DNA from: Candidatus Zhuqueibacterota bacterium | GTDB lineage: Bacteria > Zhuqueibacterota > Zhuqueibacteria > Residuimicrobiales > Krinioviventaceae | NCBI GenBank assembly: GCA_003854995.1 | Contig: RQOI01000273.1 | Coordinates: forward strand, 1 to 6,184 | Direction: 5' to 3' | Length of the DNA: 6,184 bases | Part shown: in pieces, positions 1 to 5,834 of the stretch | Numbering within the stretch: position 1 is the first letter of the stretch | How the letters are laid out: every line of letters begins with the position of its first letter | Position numbers and translations under genes: made by a program | Notes under the pieces: model-generated | What the model was told of the DNA's origin: nothing | What the model saw: the letters and a program-made list of their open reading frames with translations, nothing else | The model's database searches: none

Positions 1-386
1 ATCTTTCTGACGAGCGTCGCCATTGTTGTCGTCGCTTCCGCCAGCAGGGTATTCGTCAGCACATCGATGGCGTCGGGATCGATGAGAGGCTCGTCGCCCT
101 GCACATTGATGACCGCATCCACGTCGAGATCGCGGGCGACGTGCGCAACGCGGTCAGTGCCGGACGGCAGCTCTGACGGCGTCATGATGGCTTTGCCGCC
201 AAAAGCGGAGACCGCTTTGACAATTCTATCATCATCCGTCGCGACAAAAACGTCGGACACTGTCCTGGCCTGACGCGTCCGTTCATACACCCATTGGATC
301 ATGGGTTTGCCGGCAATGGGCGTCAGCGGCTTGCCGGGAAATCTGGACGACGCCCAGCGCGCCGGAATGACAGCGACAACCTTCAT
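1..386 (-). CDS. kdsB: 3-deoxy-manno-octulosonate cytidylyltransferase (CMP-Kdo synthetase), C-terminus cut off by window edge
   Basis: This enzyme transfers CMP from CTP to Kdo, giving the CMP-Kdo used to attach Kdo to lipid A. It is cytoplasmic and belongs to the nucleotidyltransferase fold. The first 128 residues are visible; the family is usually about 250 residues, so roughly half is missing. The N-terminus carries the CTP-binding loop PARWASSRFPGKPL (residues 8-21, with K19). VATDDDRI follows (48-55), then the SGTDR motif (75-79), then NVQGDEP (94-100), whose D98 corresponds to the metal-binding aspartate of the family. The ATG at 386 is the natural start because MKVVAVIPAR begins exactly as in homologues. 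It lies 3 bases after the gatC stop, and GGATGAGAG just upstream overlaps the gatC end, which suggests translational coupling. Identification is secure. It implies a Kdo-containing outer membrane. Confidence 0.96.
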   Translation of the reverse strand, partial: MKVVAVIPARWASSRFPGKPLTPIAGKPMIQWVYERTRQARTVSDVFVATDDDRIVKAVSAFGGKAIMTPSELPSGTDRVAHVARDLDVDAVINVQGDEPLIDPDAIDVLTNTLLAEATTTMATLVRK

Positions 387-389
387 CTC

Positions 390-674
390 TCATCCGATCA
401 CTTTTGGTACGCTGAAAAAACCATGGTTGGACGCCGGCGCATTGGCGATGGCCTCTTCCTGGCTCAACCAGGTTTTGACCTCATCCTTGCGCATGACATT
501 GCGCAACGCCAGAACATTATACGTTGGCTCGACGTCACTGGTGTCCAACTCGTTCAGCTTGCTCATATAGTTCAATATCTGATTGAACTGTTCAACCAGC
601 CTGACCTTGTCGCCCTCTGCAAAAGAGAGTTTGGCCAGCCGGGCGATATTCTCAACCTGCTCAACCGTAACCAT
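390..674 (-). CDS. gatC: Asp-tRNA(Asn)/Glu-tRNA(Gln) amidotransferase subunit C
   Basis: GatC is the small subunit of the GatCAB amidotransferase, which converts Glu-tRNA(Gln) to Gln-tRNA(Gln) and/or Asp-tRNA(Asn) to Asn-tRNA(Asn). It wraps around GatA and stabilises the complex. At 94 residues it has normal length. The N-terminal helix VEQVENIARLAKL (4-16) is the usual GatC opening. The middle contains the conserved LRxxxxRKDEV stretch (57-66), and the C-terminus has the typical NAP (78-80) and GFFSVPKVI (85-93) ending. The ATG at 674 is preceded by AGGATGAGGG, leaving 6-7 bases to the start. A strong predicted promoter lies about 30 bp upstream. gatA and gatB are not in the window, so the complex is encoded at a split locus or beyond the left edge; kdsB, not gatA, follows directly. 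The sequence does not show which tRNA substrate is used. Confidence 0.96.
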   Translation of the reverse strand: MVTVEQVENIARLAKLSFAEGDKVRLVEQFNQILNYMSKLNELDTSDVEPTYNVLALRNVMRKDEVKTWLSQEEAIANAPASNHGFFSVPKVIG

Positions 675-703
675 GCTGCACCCTCATCCTTTTTCAATGG
701 CCA

Positions 704-732
704 AATATAAAACAATGCCGAATGAGAGTCAA
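704..732 (-). promoter_or_regulatory. Predicted housekeeping promoter for gatC-kdsB
   Basis: On the minus strand there is TTGACT (727-732), a 17-base spacer and TATATT (704-709). This matches 5 of 6 bases of both sigma-70 hexamers at ideal spacing. The -10 continues as TATATTTG, which also fits the Bacteroidetes TAnnTTTG element. The start of transcription would fall near 697, giving a leader of about 22 nt that contains the gatC ribosome binding site. The position is right: downstream of the rpmA terminator and directly before gatC. No experimental support is available. Confidence 0.72.
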
Positions 733-782
733 GTTAAATGTGGCAACGATGGCATAATTTTTGTAGGACAGATTTGTAAGAC

Positions 783-819
783 AACATCATTTTCGTAATT
801 CAATGATTACTCTGATGTT
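783..819. repeat. Nested imperfect inverted repeat between rpmA terminator and gatC promoter
   Basis: The outer arms AACATCA (783-789) and TGATGTT (813-819) are exact reverse complements. Inside them GTAAT (795-799) pairs with ATTAC (806-810) around a 6-base loop, with small unequal internal loops between the two stems. The stems are AT-rich and no T-tract follows on either strand, so it is not a typical terminator. It sits about 50 bp upstream of the gatC -35 element, so it could be an operator-like site or chance structure in an AT-rich spacer. The rest of the 675-914 spacer holds only the gatC promoter and ribosome binding site and the rpmA terminator. Confidence 0.3.
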
Positions 820-851
820 ATATCGAGGGGGAGTCGTGCACGAGCGGCATA

Positions 852-892
852 CAAAATAAAAAAGCGCTGTCACCTTCCGGTTGACAGCGCCT
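852..892 (-). terminator. Intrinsic terminator of the rplU-rpmA unit
   Basis: On the minus strand GCGCTGTCA (882-890) pairs perfectly with TGACAGCGC (864-872), leaving a 9-base loop. One A-T and one G-T pair can extend the stem to about 11 bp. The stem is followed at once by six T residues (858-863) and then ATTTTGT. It starts about 24 bases after the rpmA stop codon. On the plus strand no T-run follows the stem, so it acts in one direction only. Confidence 0.93.
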
Positions 893-914
893 GAACAGTG
901 CGAGGCCATTTTTA

Positions 915-1166
915 TCAGGGCACGATGCTGACGAATTTTTTTCCTTTTCCCTTGTCCAAAAATTGCACCTTGCCCTCAATTTTGGCGAACAGCGTATGAT
1001 CTCGGCCGATGCCGACATTTTCACCCGGATGAATTCGAGTGCCGCGTTGACGAACGATGATGCTGCCAGCTGTGACGGCCTGGCCGCCATATCTCTTGAC
1101 CCCCAGCATCTTGGGCTTGCTGTCGCGTCCGTTACGACTGCTGCCCACACCTTTTTTATGCGCCAT
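915..1166 (-). CDS. rpmA: 50S ribosomal protein L27
   Basis: L27 is a large-subunit protein whose N-terminal tail reaches the peptidyl transferase centre and contacts the tRNA acceptor ends. At 83 residues it is full length. The opening MAHKKGVGSSRNGRDSKP and then LGVKRYGGQ (21-29) are family signatures, followed by the IIVRQRGTRIHPGENVGIG core (36-54) and the basic GKGKKFVSIVP end. Translation begins directly at MAHKKG. There is no N-terminal extension of the Firmicutes kind that needs cleavage by the Prp (YsxB) protease, and no prp gene lies between rplU and rpmA. GAGGAG (1174-1179) stands 7 bases before the ATG. It lies 27 bases downstream of rplU, certainly in the same transcript, and is followed by a strong terminator instead of the obgE gene often found here. 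Confidence 0.98.
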   Translation of the reverse strand: MAHKKGVGSSRNGRDSKPKMLGVKRYGGQAVTAGSIIVRQRGTRIHPGENVGIGRDHTLFAKIEGKVQFLDKGKGKKFVSIVP

Positions 1167-1193
1167 TTGTCATCTCCTCAACTCTGCGCGTGA

Positions 1194-1505
1194 TCACGCC
1201 ACAATATCTTTGATCTCCAGTCTTGTCAATGGTTGCCGATGGCCGTTGAACACGCGATATTTTTTCCGCCTCTTTTTCTTAAAGATCGTCACTTTATCGC
1301 CTTTTTCGTGACCGAGAATTGTCGCCGTCACTTTTGCGCCATCGACATAGGGTGAACCGACGGTTGCACCCTCATCGCCGGACAAGAGCATCACTTTGTC
1401 AAATTCAACATCAGCGCCCTGATCACCGGCTATGCGCTGGGCGAGGATGACATCATTTTTCTTCACCTTGAATTGCTGCCCGGCAATATCAACGATTGCG
1501 TACAT
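1194..1505 (-). CDS. rplU: 50S ribosomal protein L21
   Basis: L21 binds 23S rRNA in the large subunit. The protein has 103 residues, normal for the family. It opens with MYAIVDIAGQQFKV (1-14), which is nearly invariant in L21. The C-terminal half has the basic FKKKRRKKYR segment (75-84) followed by GHRQPLTRLEIKDI (88-101), the other hallmark. An in-frame ATG exists 10 codons upstream (1535), but AAGGA directly abuts it with no spacing, and the added residues have no counterpart in the family. The ATG at 1505 has GGAGAG 8 bases upstream and matches the family N-terminus. It is the first gene of the rplU-rpmA pair and has its own predicted promoter at the end of rng, although read-through from rng is also possible because no terminator is seen between them. 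Confidence 0.98.
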   Translation of the reverse strand: MYAIVDIAGQQFKVKKNDVILAQRIAGDQGADVEFDKVMLLSGDEGATVGSPYVDGAKVTATILGHEKGDKVTIFKKKRRKKYRVFNGHRQPLTRLEIKDIVA

Positions 1506-1513
1506 GAGAACAT

Positions 1514-1519
1514 CTCTCC
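1514..1519 (-). promoter_or_regulatory. Ribosome binding site that fixes the rplU start
   Basis: GGAGAG on the minus strand lies 8 bases before the ATG at 1505. It decides between this start and the in-frame ATG at 1535, whose AAGGA has no spacer. Confidence 0.8.
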
Positions 1520-1552
1520 GATTTACTGATTTCATTCCTTATAAAGCCCGAA

Positions 1553-1581
1553 AATTTATGAAAAATATCGCAAAGAGTCAA
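1553..1581 (-). promoter_or_regulatory. Predicted promoter for rplU-rpmA, -35 overlapping the rng stop codon
   Basis: The minus strand has TTGACT (1576-1581), a 17-base spacer and TAAATT (1553-1558). The -35 matches 5 of 6 sigma-70 bases and the -10 matches 4 of 6. The TGA inside the -35 hexamer is the rng stop codon (1578-1580). Transcription would start near 1546, giving a leader of about 40 nt with the rplU ribosome binding site and no obvious hairpin. The -35 and its next two bases (TTGACTCT) are identical to those of the gatC promoter, with the same spacing. Confidence 0.55.
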
Positions 1582-3107
1582 GATATAAATCGATCCGTGA
1601 GGTCTTCTTCGCCCATTTTATCCATAAACCTGAATTCATCCATGCTGATATTTTCATCCTGGACGATTTTGATGCGCGTCCAGTAGCTCCATGTCAGTTT
1701 GCGCAGCGGGCTTTTTTTACCGGCCGACAGATATTTGGCCAGCTCGGGATGAACGACCAGCTGCACACTGCGCGAACCGCCTTCGCGACGATAGCGTTTC
1801 ATCCAGCGCTCTATCTTGGCGGAGGTCGTCGATTTGGAAATGACCCGGCCGGTGCCGACGCAGGCCGGGCAGGGTTCGCTGATGGCAAACAGCAGCGCCG
1901 GCCGCACTCTTTCGCGCGTCATCTCAATGATGCCGAATTCGGAGACGGGCGCGATGTTCGCCTGGGCGCGGTCCTTGCGCAGCTCCTTTTTGAACTCCTC
2001 CTGCAGCTTTTGCCGATTTTTAGGATTGATCATATCGATGAAATCGATGATGATGATTCCGCCGATATCCCGCAGCCGCAGTTGCCGCGCGATCTCCTTG
2101 GCCGCATCCAGATTGATCTTGAGGCTGTTCATGTCATGATCGGCTTTGCCGCTGAACCGACCGCTGTTCACATCGATGGCGGTCAGCGCTTCGGTATGGT
2201 CGATGAAAATATAGCCGCCGCGCTTGAGCCAGACCTTCCTGGACAGACTCTTGTTGATTTGCGATTCAATATTGTACTTGTCAAAGATCGGCACTTTTTC
2301 CTGATGCAGCTTGACTCGCTCCGTGAGTTGCGGCGACACATCCCTCATGTAGCGAACAATCTCGCGAAACAACTTTTTATCATCGACGATGAGCTGGCTG
2401 ACGTCCGCGGTGAAGAGATCACGAATCACGCTGGACAACATGCCGACCTCCTTGTGCACAAGCTGCGGCGGCTGTGATCCCTTCATTTTTTTCACCAGCT
2501 GCTCCCATGTCTTGATCAGATTTTCGTAATCTGCCTTGAGATCAGCCTCTTCTTTGCCCTCAGCGACGGTGCGGATCACCATGCCGAATCCTTCTCTGCG
2601 GAACTTTTGGCCAACGCGCTTGAGTCGATATTTTTCTTTGCGATTATAAATCTTGCGCGAGACGCCAACGACGTTGTCATTTGGCACCAGTACGAGATAC
2701 CGGCCCGGCAGGGAGATATTCGAGGTGACGCGCGCGCCTTTCGCCGCCAGCGGCTCCTTGGTAATCTGGACGAGGATGCGATCGCCTCTTTTGATCGGCA
2801 CATCGTCAGCCGTCCAGCTGTAACTCCGATGCCGGGGAAAGACGTTCCCCTCTTTGCTGCTGGGATCAAAGCCTAAAAGTCGGTCATCGAGATCCGAAAA
2901 GTGCAGAAAGGCATCCTGTTTTTGTCCGATATCGATGAATGCTGCCTGTAAGCCCTTGATAACTTTGGCGACTCTGGCGAAATAAATATCTCCCACCATT
3001 CGTTCATTCTGCGGGAGCTCATAGTAAAGCTCGACGAGGGACTGGTCCTCAAGAATGGCCAGCCGCATCTCATCCAGCGACACGTTGATGTAAATACTTT
3101 TTTCCAT
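1578..3107 (-). CDS. rng: Ribonuclease E/G family endoribonuclease
   Basis: This is a single-strand-specific endoribonuclease that senses 5' monophosphates and acts in rRNA maturation and mRNA decay. The 509-residue length fits RNase G or a short RNase E lacking the long C-terminal degradosome scaffold. An S1 RNA-binding domain with an internal loop spans about 37-135. VIRT (177-180) contains the R-T pair that aligns with the 5'-sensor residues of E. coli RNase E. The DNase I-like catalytic region has AIDVNSGR (310-317, D312) and IIIIDFIDMINP (351-362, D355), matching the two metal-binding aspartates. CPAC (413-416) followed by GTG is the zinc-link motif that joins subunits into dimers. The C-terminal small domain ends near residue 509. 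The start ATG has AGAGGA just upstream, which overlaps the stop of the preceding gene, so the two are tightly co-translated. The sequence alone cannot separate RNase G from a truncated RNase E. Confidence 0.96.
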   Translation of the reverse strand: MEKSIYINVSLDEMRLAILEDQSLVELYYELPQNERMVGDIYFARVAKVIKGLQAAFIDIGQKQDAFLHFSDLDDRLLGFDPSSKEGNVFPRHRSYSWTADDVPIKRGDRILVQITKEPLAAKGARVTSNISLPGRYLVLVPNDNVVGVSRKIYNRKEKYRLKRVGQKFRREGFGMVIRTVAEGKEEADLKADYENLIKTWEQLVKKMKGSQPPQLVHKEVGMLSSVIRDLFTADVSQLIVDDKKLFREIVRYMRDVSPQLTERVKLHQEKVPIFDKYNIESQINKSLSRKVWLKRGGYIFIDHTEALTAIDVNSGRFSGKADHDMNSLKINLDAAKEIARQLRLRDIGGIIIIDFIDMINPKNRQKLQEEFKKELRKDRAQANIAPVSEFGIIEMTRERVRPALLFAISEPCPACVGTGRVISKSTTSAKIERWMKRYRREGGSRSVQLVVHPELAKYLSAGKKSPLRKLTWSYWTRIKIVQDENISMDEFRFMDKMGEEDLTDRFIS

Positions 3108-3110
3108 TTT

Positions 3111-3116
3111 TCCTCT
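3111..3116 (-). promoter_or_regulatory. rng ribosome binding site abutting the upstream stop codon
   Basis: AGAGGA on the minus strand directly follows the TAA (3117-3119) of the radical SAM gene and lies 3 bases before the rng ATG. Ribosomes ending the first gene would sit on this site, which suggests coupled translation. Confidence 0.75.
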
Positions 3117-5708
3117 TTAAACTTGAGCATGCTCAGCCTCCGCATCACACAACTCCATGGGCGCATAAAGTCGATCGCCTCTTTGCAGCCACAAGCCGGC
3201 GCGATGAATGCGCGTCTTTTGTCCTTGCGTTTTATCGTGCGGAAACAGCAGAGAAACAAGTTCATCCGTTCGAAGGGACCTGCCCTCCTCCATTCTGGTG
3301 CGAACGCGTAATCCCCATTCAGTCACCTCCAGACTGTCGATGAAAGGCCTGATATCGATCATTTGGCTTTTGTCTTTTCTCTTTCTCTCAACATGCAATT
3401 CTTTTTGTGACAGGATCGTGTGAATACGATCAAGTTCTGTTTGATTGGTTCCCCCGTCGATCCGAAATTCAAAATCGGTGCGATTGAGCAACGCTGCCAG
3501 CGAAGGCGCTTTTTTATCTAGATATTTTATGTCCGCAATCTCAATGCCCAGCGGGAGCTGCGGCGACAGTCTTTTTTGCAGATCAGTTCCTTCCTCATCG
3601 AGATAGAACGGCACATCGACATACTCGGCATCGCTCGTCAGTCCGGTGGCCAGCGGCGGCCCGAAAGAGAGTTTCGGATGCGGATTAAATCCTTGCGAAA
3701 AGACCGTCCGGATGCGCGCTCGCCGCAGGGCGCGCTCGAACAGGCGCAGCAGATCCAGGTGCGATAGAAATCGGACTTGCTCGCCGCGCCGATAGTGAAT
3801 CCTGGCATGAACGATACGTTCAACCGGCGCTTTTGCGGACAAAGGCGCTGCATTCACGTCGAACTCGGGCATCTGCTGAAACTCGATCGGCATCTCGAGT
3901 TCTTCGCCGTTTCGCTGGCGACGGATGAGCTCCTGGCAGACCGTCTGGCCCATCAAGCCGCAGCTGTGACAGACGTCGAAGCGGCAGTCGGCAACTTTTT
4001 CACCCCCCAGAGCACGCCGATAATCGTCGCGCAGATATTTTTTGGTGACGCCTTTATCGATGTGATCCCACGGCAGCGGCTGGTCGATCTCGCAGCCGTT
4101 CAGAATGTGATCAAAAGTCTGGTCAGATTCTTTGCGGGCTGCCTCATAGCGCGTCGCATCGAAGAACTCCGACCAGCCTTCGAGATACGCACCGAGCTGC
4201 CAGGCTCCCTTGATGATCCGTGCGACGCGCCGATCTCCCCGCGCGAGCACTCCCTCGATCCGGGAGACATCCGGATCCCGCCAGCTGAGCTTGACGTTCC
4301 TGCTGCAAATTGACTGCCGGAGAAAATTGATCTTGCGCTGCGTCTCCTCTGCCGAATCCTGGCGCACCCACTGGAATGGCGTCAGCGGTTTGGGCACAAA
4401 AGGCGAGATGGAGACGTTGATCCGCTTGCCCCGGTACCTGAATGCGACCTGACTGACCTGCTGAATGAGATCGACCAGCGCCTGCAGATCCTCGTCGGTT
4501 TCAGTGGGATGACCGATCATGAAATAGAGCTTGACCAGCGTCCAGCCCTGACTGAAGGCGAGATCAACGGCGCGCAACAGCTCCGGCGCTGCGGTCGCCT
4601 TGTTGATGACATCGCGCAGCCGCTGCGAACCCGCTTCCGGCGCCAGGGTCAAACCGGACTTGCGCACTCCCCTGGCAAAATGCGCCAGATGCATGGTAAA
4701 GCTCTCGGGACGAATCGAGGGAAACGAGAGGCTCACCTTATCGGCGCTGAAAGCCGACAACCGGCGCATCAGCTCAGCCAGCCTGGTGTAATCCGATGTT
4801 GACAGCGAGGCGAGTGAAATGTCCTCATAGCCTGTGGCCGCGATATTGTGCTTCGCCTGTTCGACCAGATCCTGCGGCGTCCGCTGTCGAACCGGCCGGT
4901 AGGTCATGCCGGCGCTGCAAAAACGGCAGCCGCGCGAGCAGCCGCGGCTGATCTCGAGAGAGATCCGGTCGTGCGCGGTCTGAATCATGGGCACGAGCGG
5001 TCGTTCCGGATAGTTGCTGCTGGATAATTCGGCGGTACGGCTCTTGATGCGTCTGGGAGCGTCCCTGTACGTGGGTTCGAGCGCCTCGAATCGGCCATCG
5101 ACGCGATAGCGGGCCTGATAAAACTGCGGCACGTAGACACCGCTGATTTTCGCCAAGTCGCGCATGATCTGCGGGCGCGACAATCCCTCTTTTTTCGCCC
5201 GTCGAATCGCGGCTGCTATTTCGACGATCACCTCTTCCCCGTCGCCCAGCACGATGGCGTCAAAAAAATCGGCCATCGGCTCCGGATTGAACGCCGATGG
5301 ACCGCCGCCAATGACGATCGGCAAGCCCTCTCGATCTTTGGCCTCGACCGGCAGACCGGCGAGATCGATCAGATCCAATATGGTCGTATAATGCAGCTCG
5401 TACTGCAGCGTGAATCCGATCACATCGAAATCCGACAGGGCTGAAAAGGTCTCCAGCGAAAAAAGCGGCGCCTTTTTCGCGCGCATGAGCGCCCGCATAT
5501 CAATCCCCGGTGCAAATGCGCGTTCTGCATAGACCCAAGGCAGCTGATTCAAAATATTGTATAGAATCGGAAAACCCATATAGGACATGCCCACCTCGTA
5601 AACATCCGGGAATACGAGCGCCATGCGTACATCCACATCCCTCAGGTCTTTCCGAACAATATTTATTTCATTGCCAATGTATTGCCCCGGTTTGGCGACA
5701 AAGGGCAA
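3117..5708 (-). CDS. Fused B12-binding radical SAM protein (TIGR03960-like) with C-terminal DUF2344 / TIGR03936-like domain
   Basis: The biochemical role is not established. The N-terminal part resembles a cobalamin-binding Rossmann domain (about 25-165) with VIGGGPSAFNPEP (132-144) and VLGDGEE (153-159). The radical SAM core follows, with the cluster motif CSRGCRFC (C257, C261, C264) for the 4Fe-4S cluster and SAM, and LTLAPEAGSQRLR (353-365) and YFMIGHPTETDED (395-407) in the barrel. A second cysteine group (C575, C580, C583, C591) closes this module and could bind metal. From about 634 the DUF2344 module begins (FLSHLDLLRLFERALRRA, 647-664; SQGFNPHPKLSFGPPL, 671-686). In many genomes these are two adjacent genes; here they are one 863-residue chain. 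The partner rng lies 9 bases downstream, so a link to RNA or ribosome processing is plausible but inferred. The start is uncertain: TTG at 5708 has no good ribosome binding site, and the frame stays open upstream to 5768 through codons reading SLKEFIFNE, which resemble a natural N-terminal helix. Confidence 0.9.
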   Translation of the reverse strand: MPFVAKPGQYIGNEINIVRKDLRDVDVRMALVFPDVYEVGMSYMGFPILYNILNQLPWVYAERAFAPGIDMRALMRAKKAPLFSLETFSALSDFDVIGFTLQYELHYTTILDLIDLAGLPVEAKDREGLPIVIGGGPSAFNPEPMADFFDAIVLGDGEEVIVEIAAAIRRAKKEGLSRPQIMRDLAKISGVYVPQFYQARYRVDGRFEALEPTYRDAPRRIKSRTAELSSSNYPERPLVPMIQTAHDRISLEISRGCSRGCRFCSAGMTYRPVRQRTPQDLVEQAKHNIAATGYEDISLASLSTSDYTRLAELMRRLSAFSADKVSLSFPSIRPESFTMHLAHFARGVRKSGLTLAPEAGSQRLRDVINKATAAPELLRAVDLAFSQGWTLVKLYFMIGHPTETDEDLQALVDLIQQVSQVAFRYRGKRINVSISPFVPKPLTPFQWVRQDSAEETQRKINFLRQSICSRNVKLSWRDPDVSRIEGVLARGDRRVARIIKGAWQLGAYLEGWSEFFDATRYEAARKESDQTFDHILNGCEIDQPLPWDHIDKGVTKKYLRDDYRRALGGEKVADCRFDVCHSCGLMGQTVCQELIRRQRNGEELEMPIEFQQMPEFDVNAAPLSAKAPVERIVHARIHYRRGEQVRFLSHLDLLRLFERALRRARIRTVFSQGFNPHPKLSFGPPLATGLTSDAEYVDVPFYLDEEGTDLQKRLSPQLPLGIEIADIKYLDKKAPSLAALLNRTDFEFRIDGGTNQTELDRIHTILSQKELHVERKRKDKSQMIDIRPFIDSLEVTEWGLRVRTRMEEGRSLRTDELVSLLFPHDKTQGQKTRIHRAGLWLQRGDRLYAPMELCDAEAEHAQV

Positions 5709-5745
5709 GAGCTCATTGAATATGAATTCTTTAAGACTAGTTTTA

Positions 5746-5772
5746 TCTATACTAAACCACCCGAAAATTCAA
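5746..5772 (-). promoter_or_regulatory. Weak candidate promoter for the radical SAM-rng operon
   Basis: The minus strand has TTGAAT (5767-5772), a 15-base spacer and TATAGA (5746-5751). Each hexamer matches 4 of 6 sigma-70 bases and the spacing is short. If used, transcription would start near 5739, which would favour a start of the radical SAM gene downstream of that point. The 5709-5834 gap shows no clear terminator for the oxidoreductase gene; only short repeats such as GTTGA/TCAAC (5775-5786) are present. Confidence 0.25.
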
Positions 5773-5834
5773 CAGTTGATTTCAACGCTAAAAATGTGAA
5801 AACTCTGTCATGATGAAGGGACGCGCTCGAGCTG

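Noticed and set aside
294..710. A 138-codon plus-strand open frame across kdsB and gatC
   Set aside because: It overlaps two clearly identified genes on the other strand and also runs through the gatC promoter; the product has no family features.
834..843. 10-bp perfect palindrome TCGTGCACGA next to the rpmA terminator
   Set aside because: It is short, a single copy, and not placed near a promoter; chance is a sufficient explanation.
818..1150. A 110-codon minus-strand open frame overlapping rpmA and the terminator
   Set aside because: It is an out-of-frame reading of rpmA that runs on through the intrinsic terminator; L27 is unambiguous in the other frame.
1749..2477. A 242-codon open frame on the plus strand inside rng
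   Set aside because: It lies wholly antisense to rng, whose motifs (IDVNSGR, IDFIDM, CPAC) are intact, and its acidic, low-complexity product resembles no family. It is a shadow of a moderately GC-rich codon pattern.
2869..3265. Possible frameshift between the radical SAM gene and rng, suggested by an open frame that spans the junction
   Set aside because: Both genes have complete, family-like ends: a DUF2344 C-terminus with TAA, and an rng start with a good ribosome binding site. The spanning frame encodes nothing recognisable.
3777..4313. A 178-codon open frame on the plus strand inside the radical SAM gene
   Set aside because: It is antisense to conserved segments of the radical SAM/DUF2344 protein and shows no recognisable domain or ribosome binding site.
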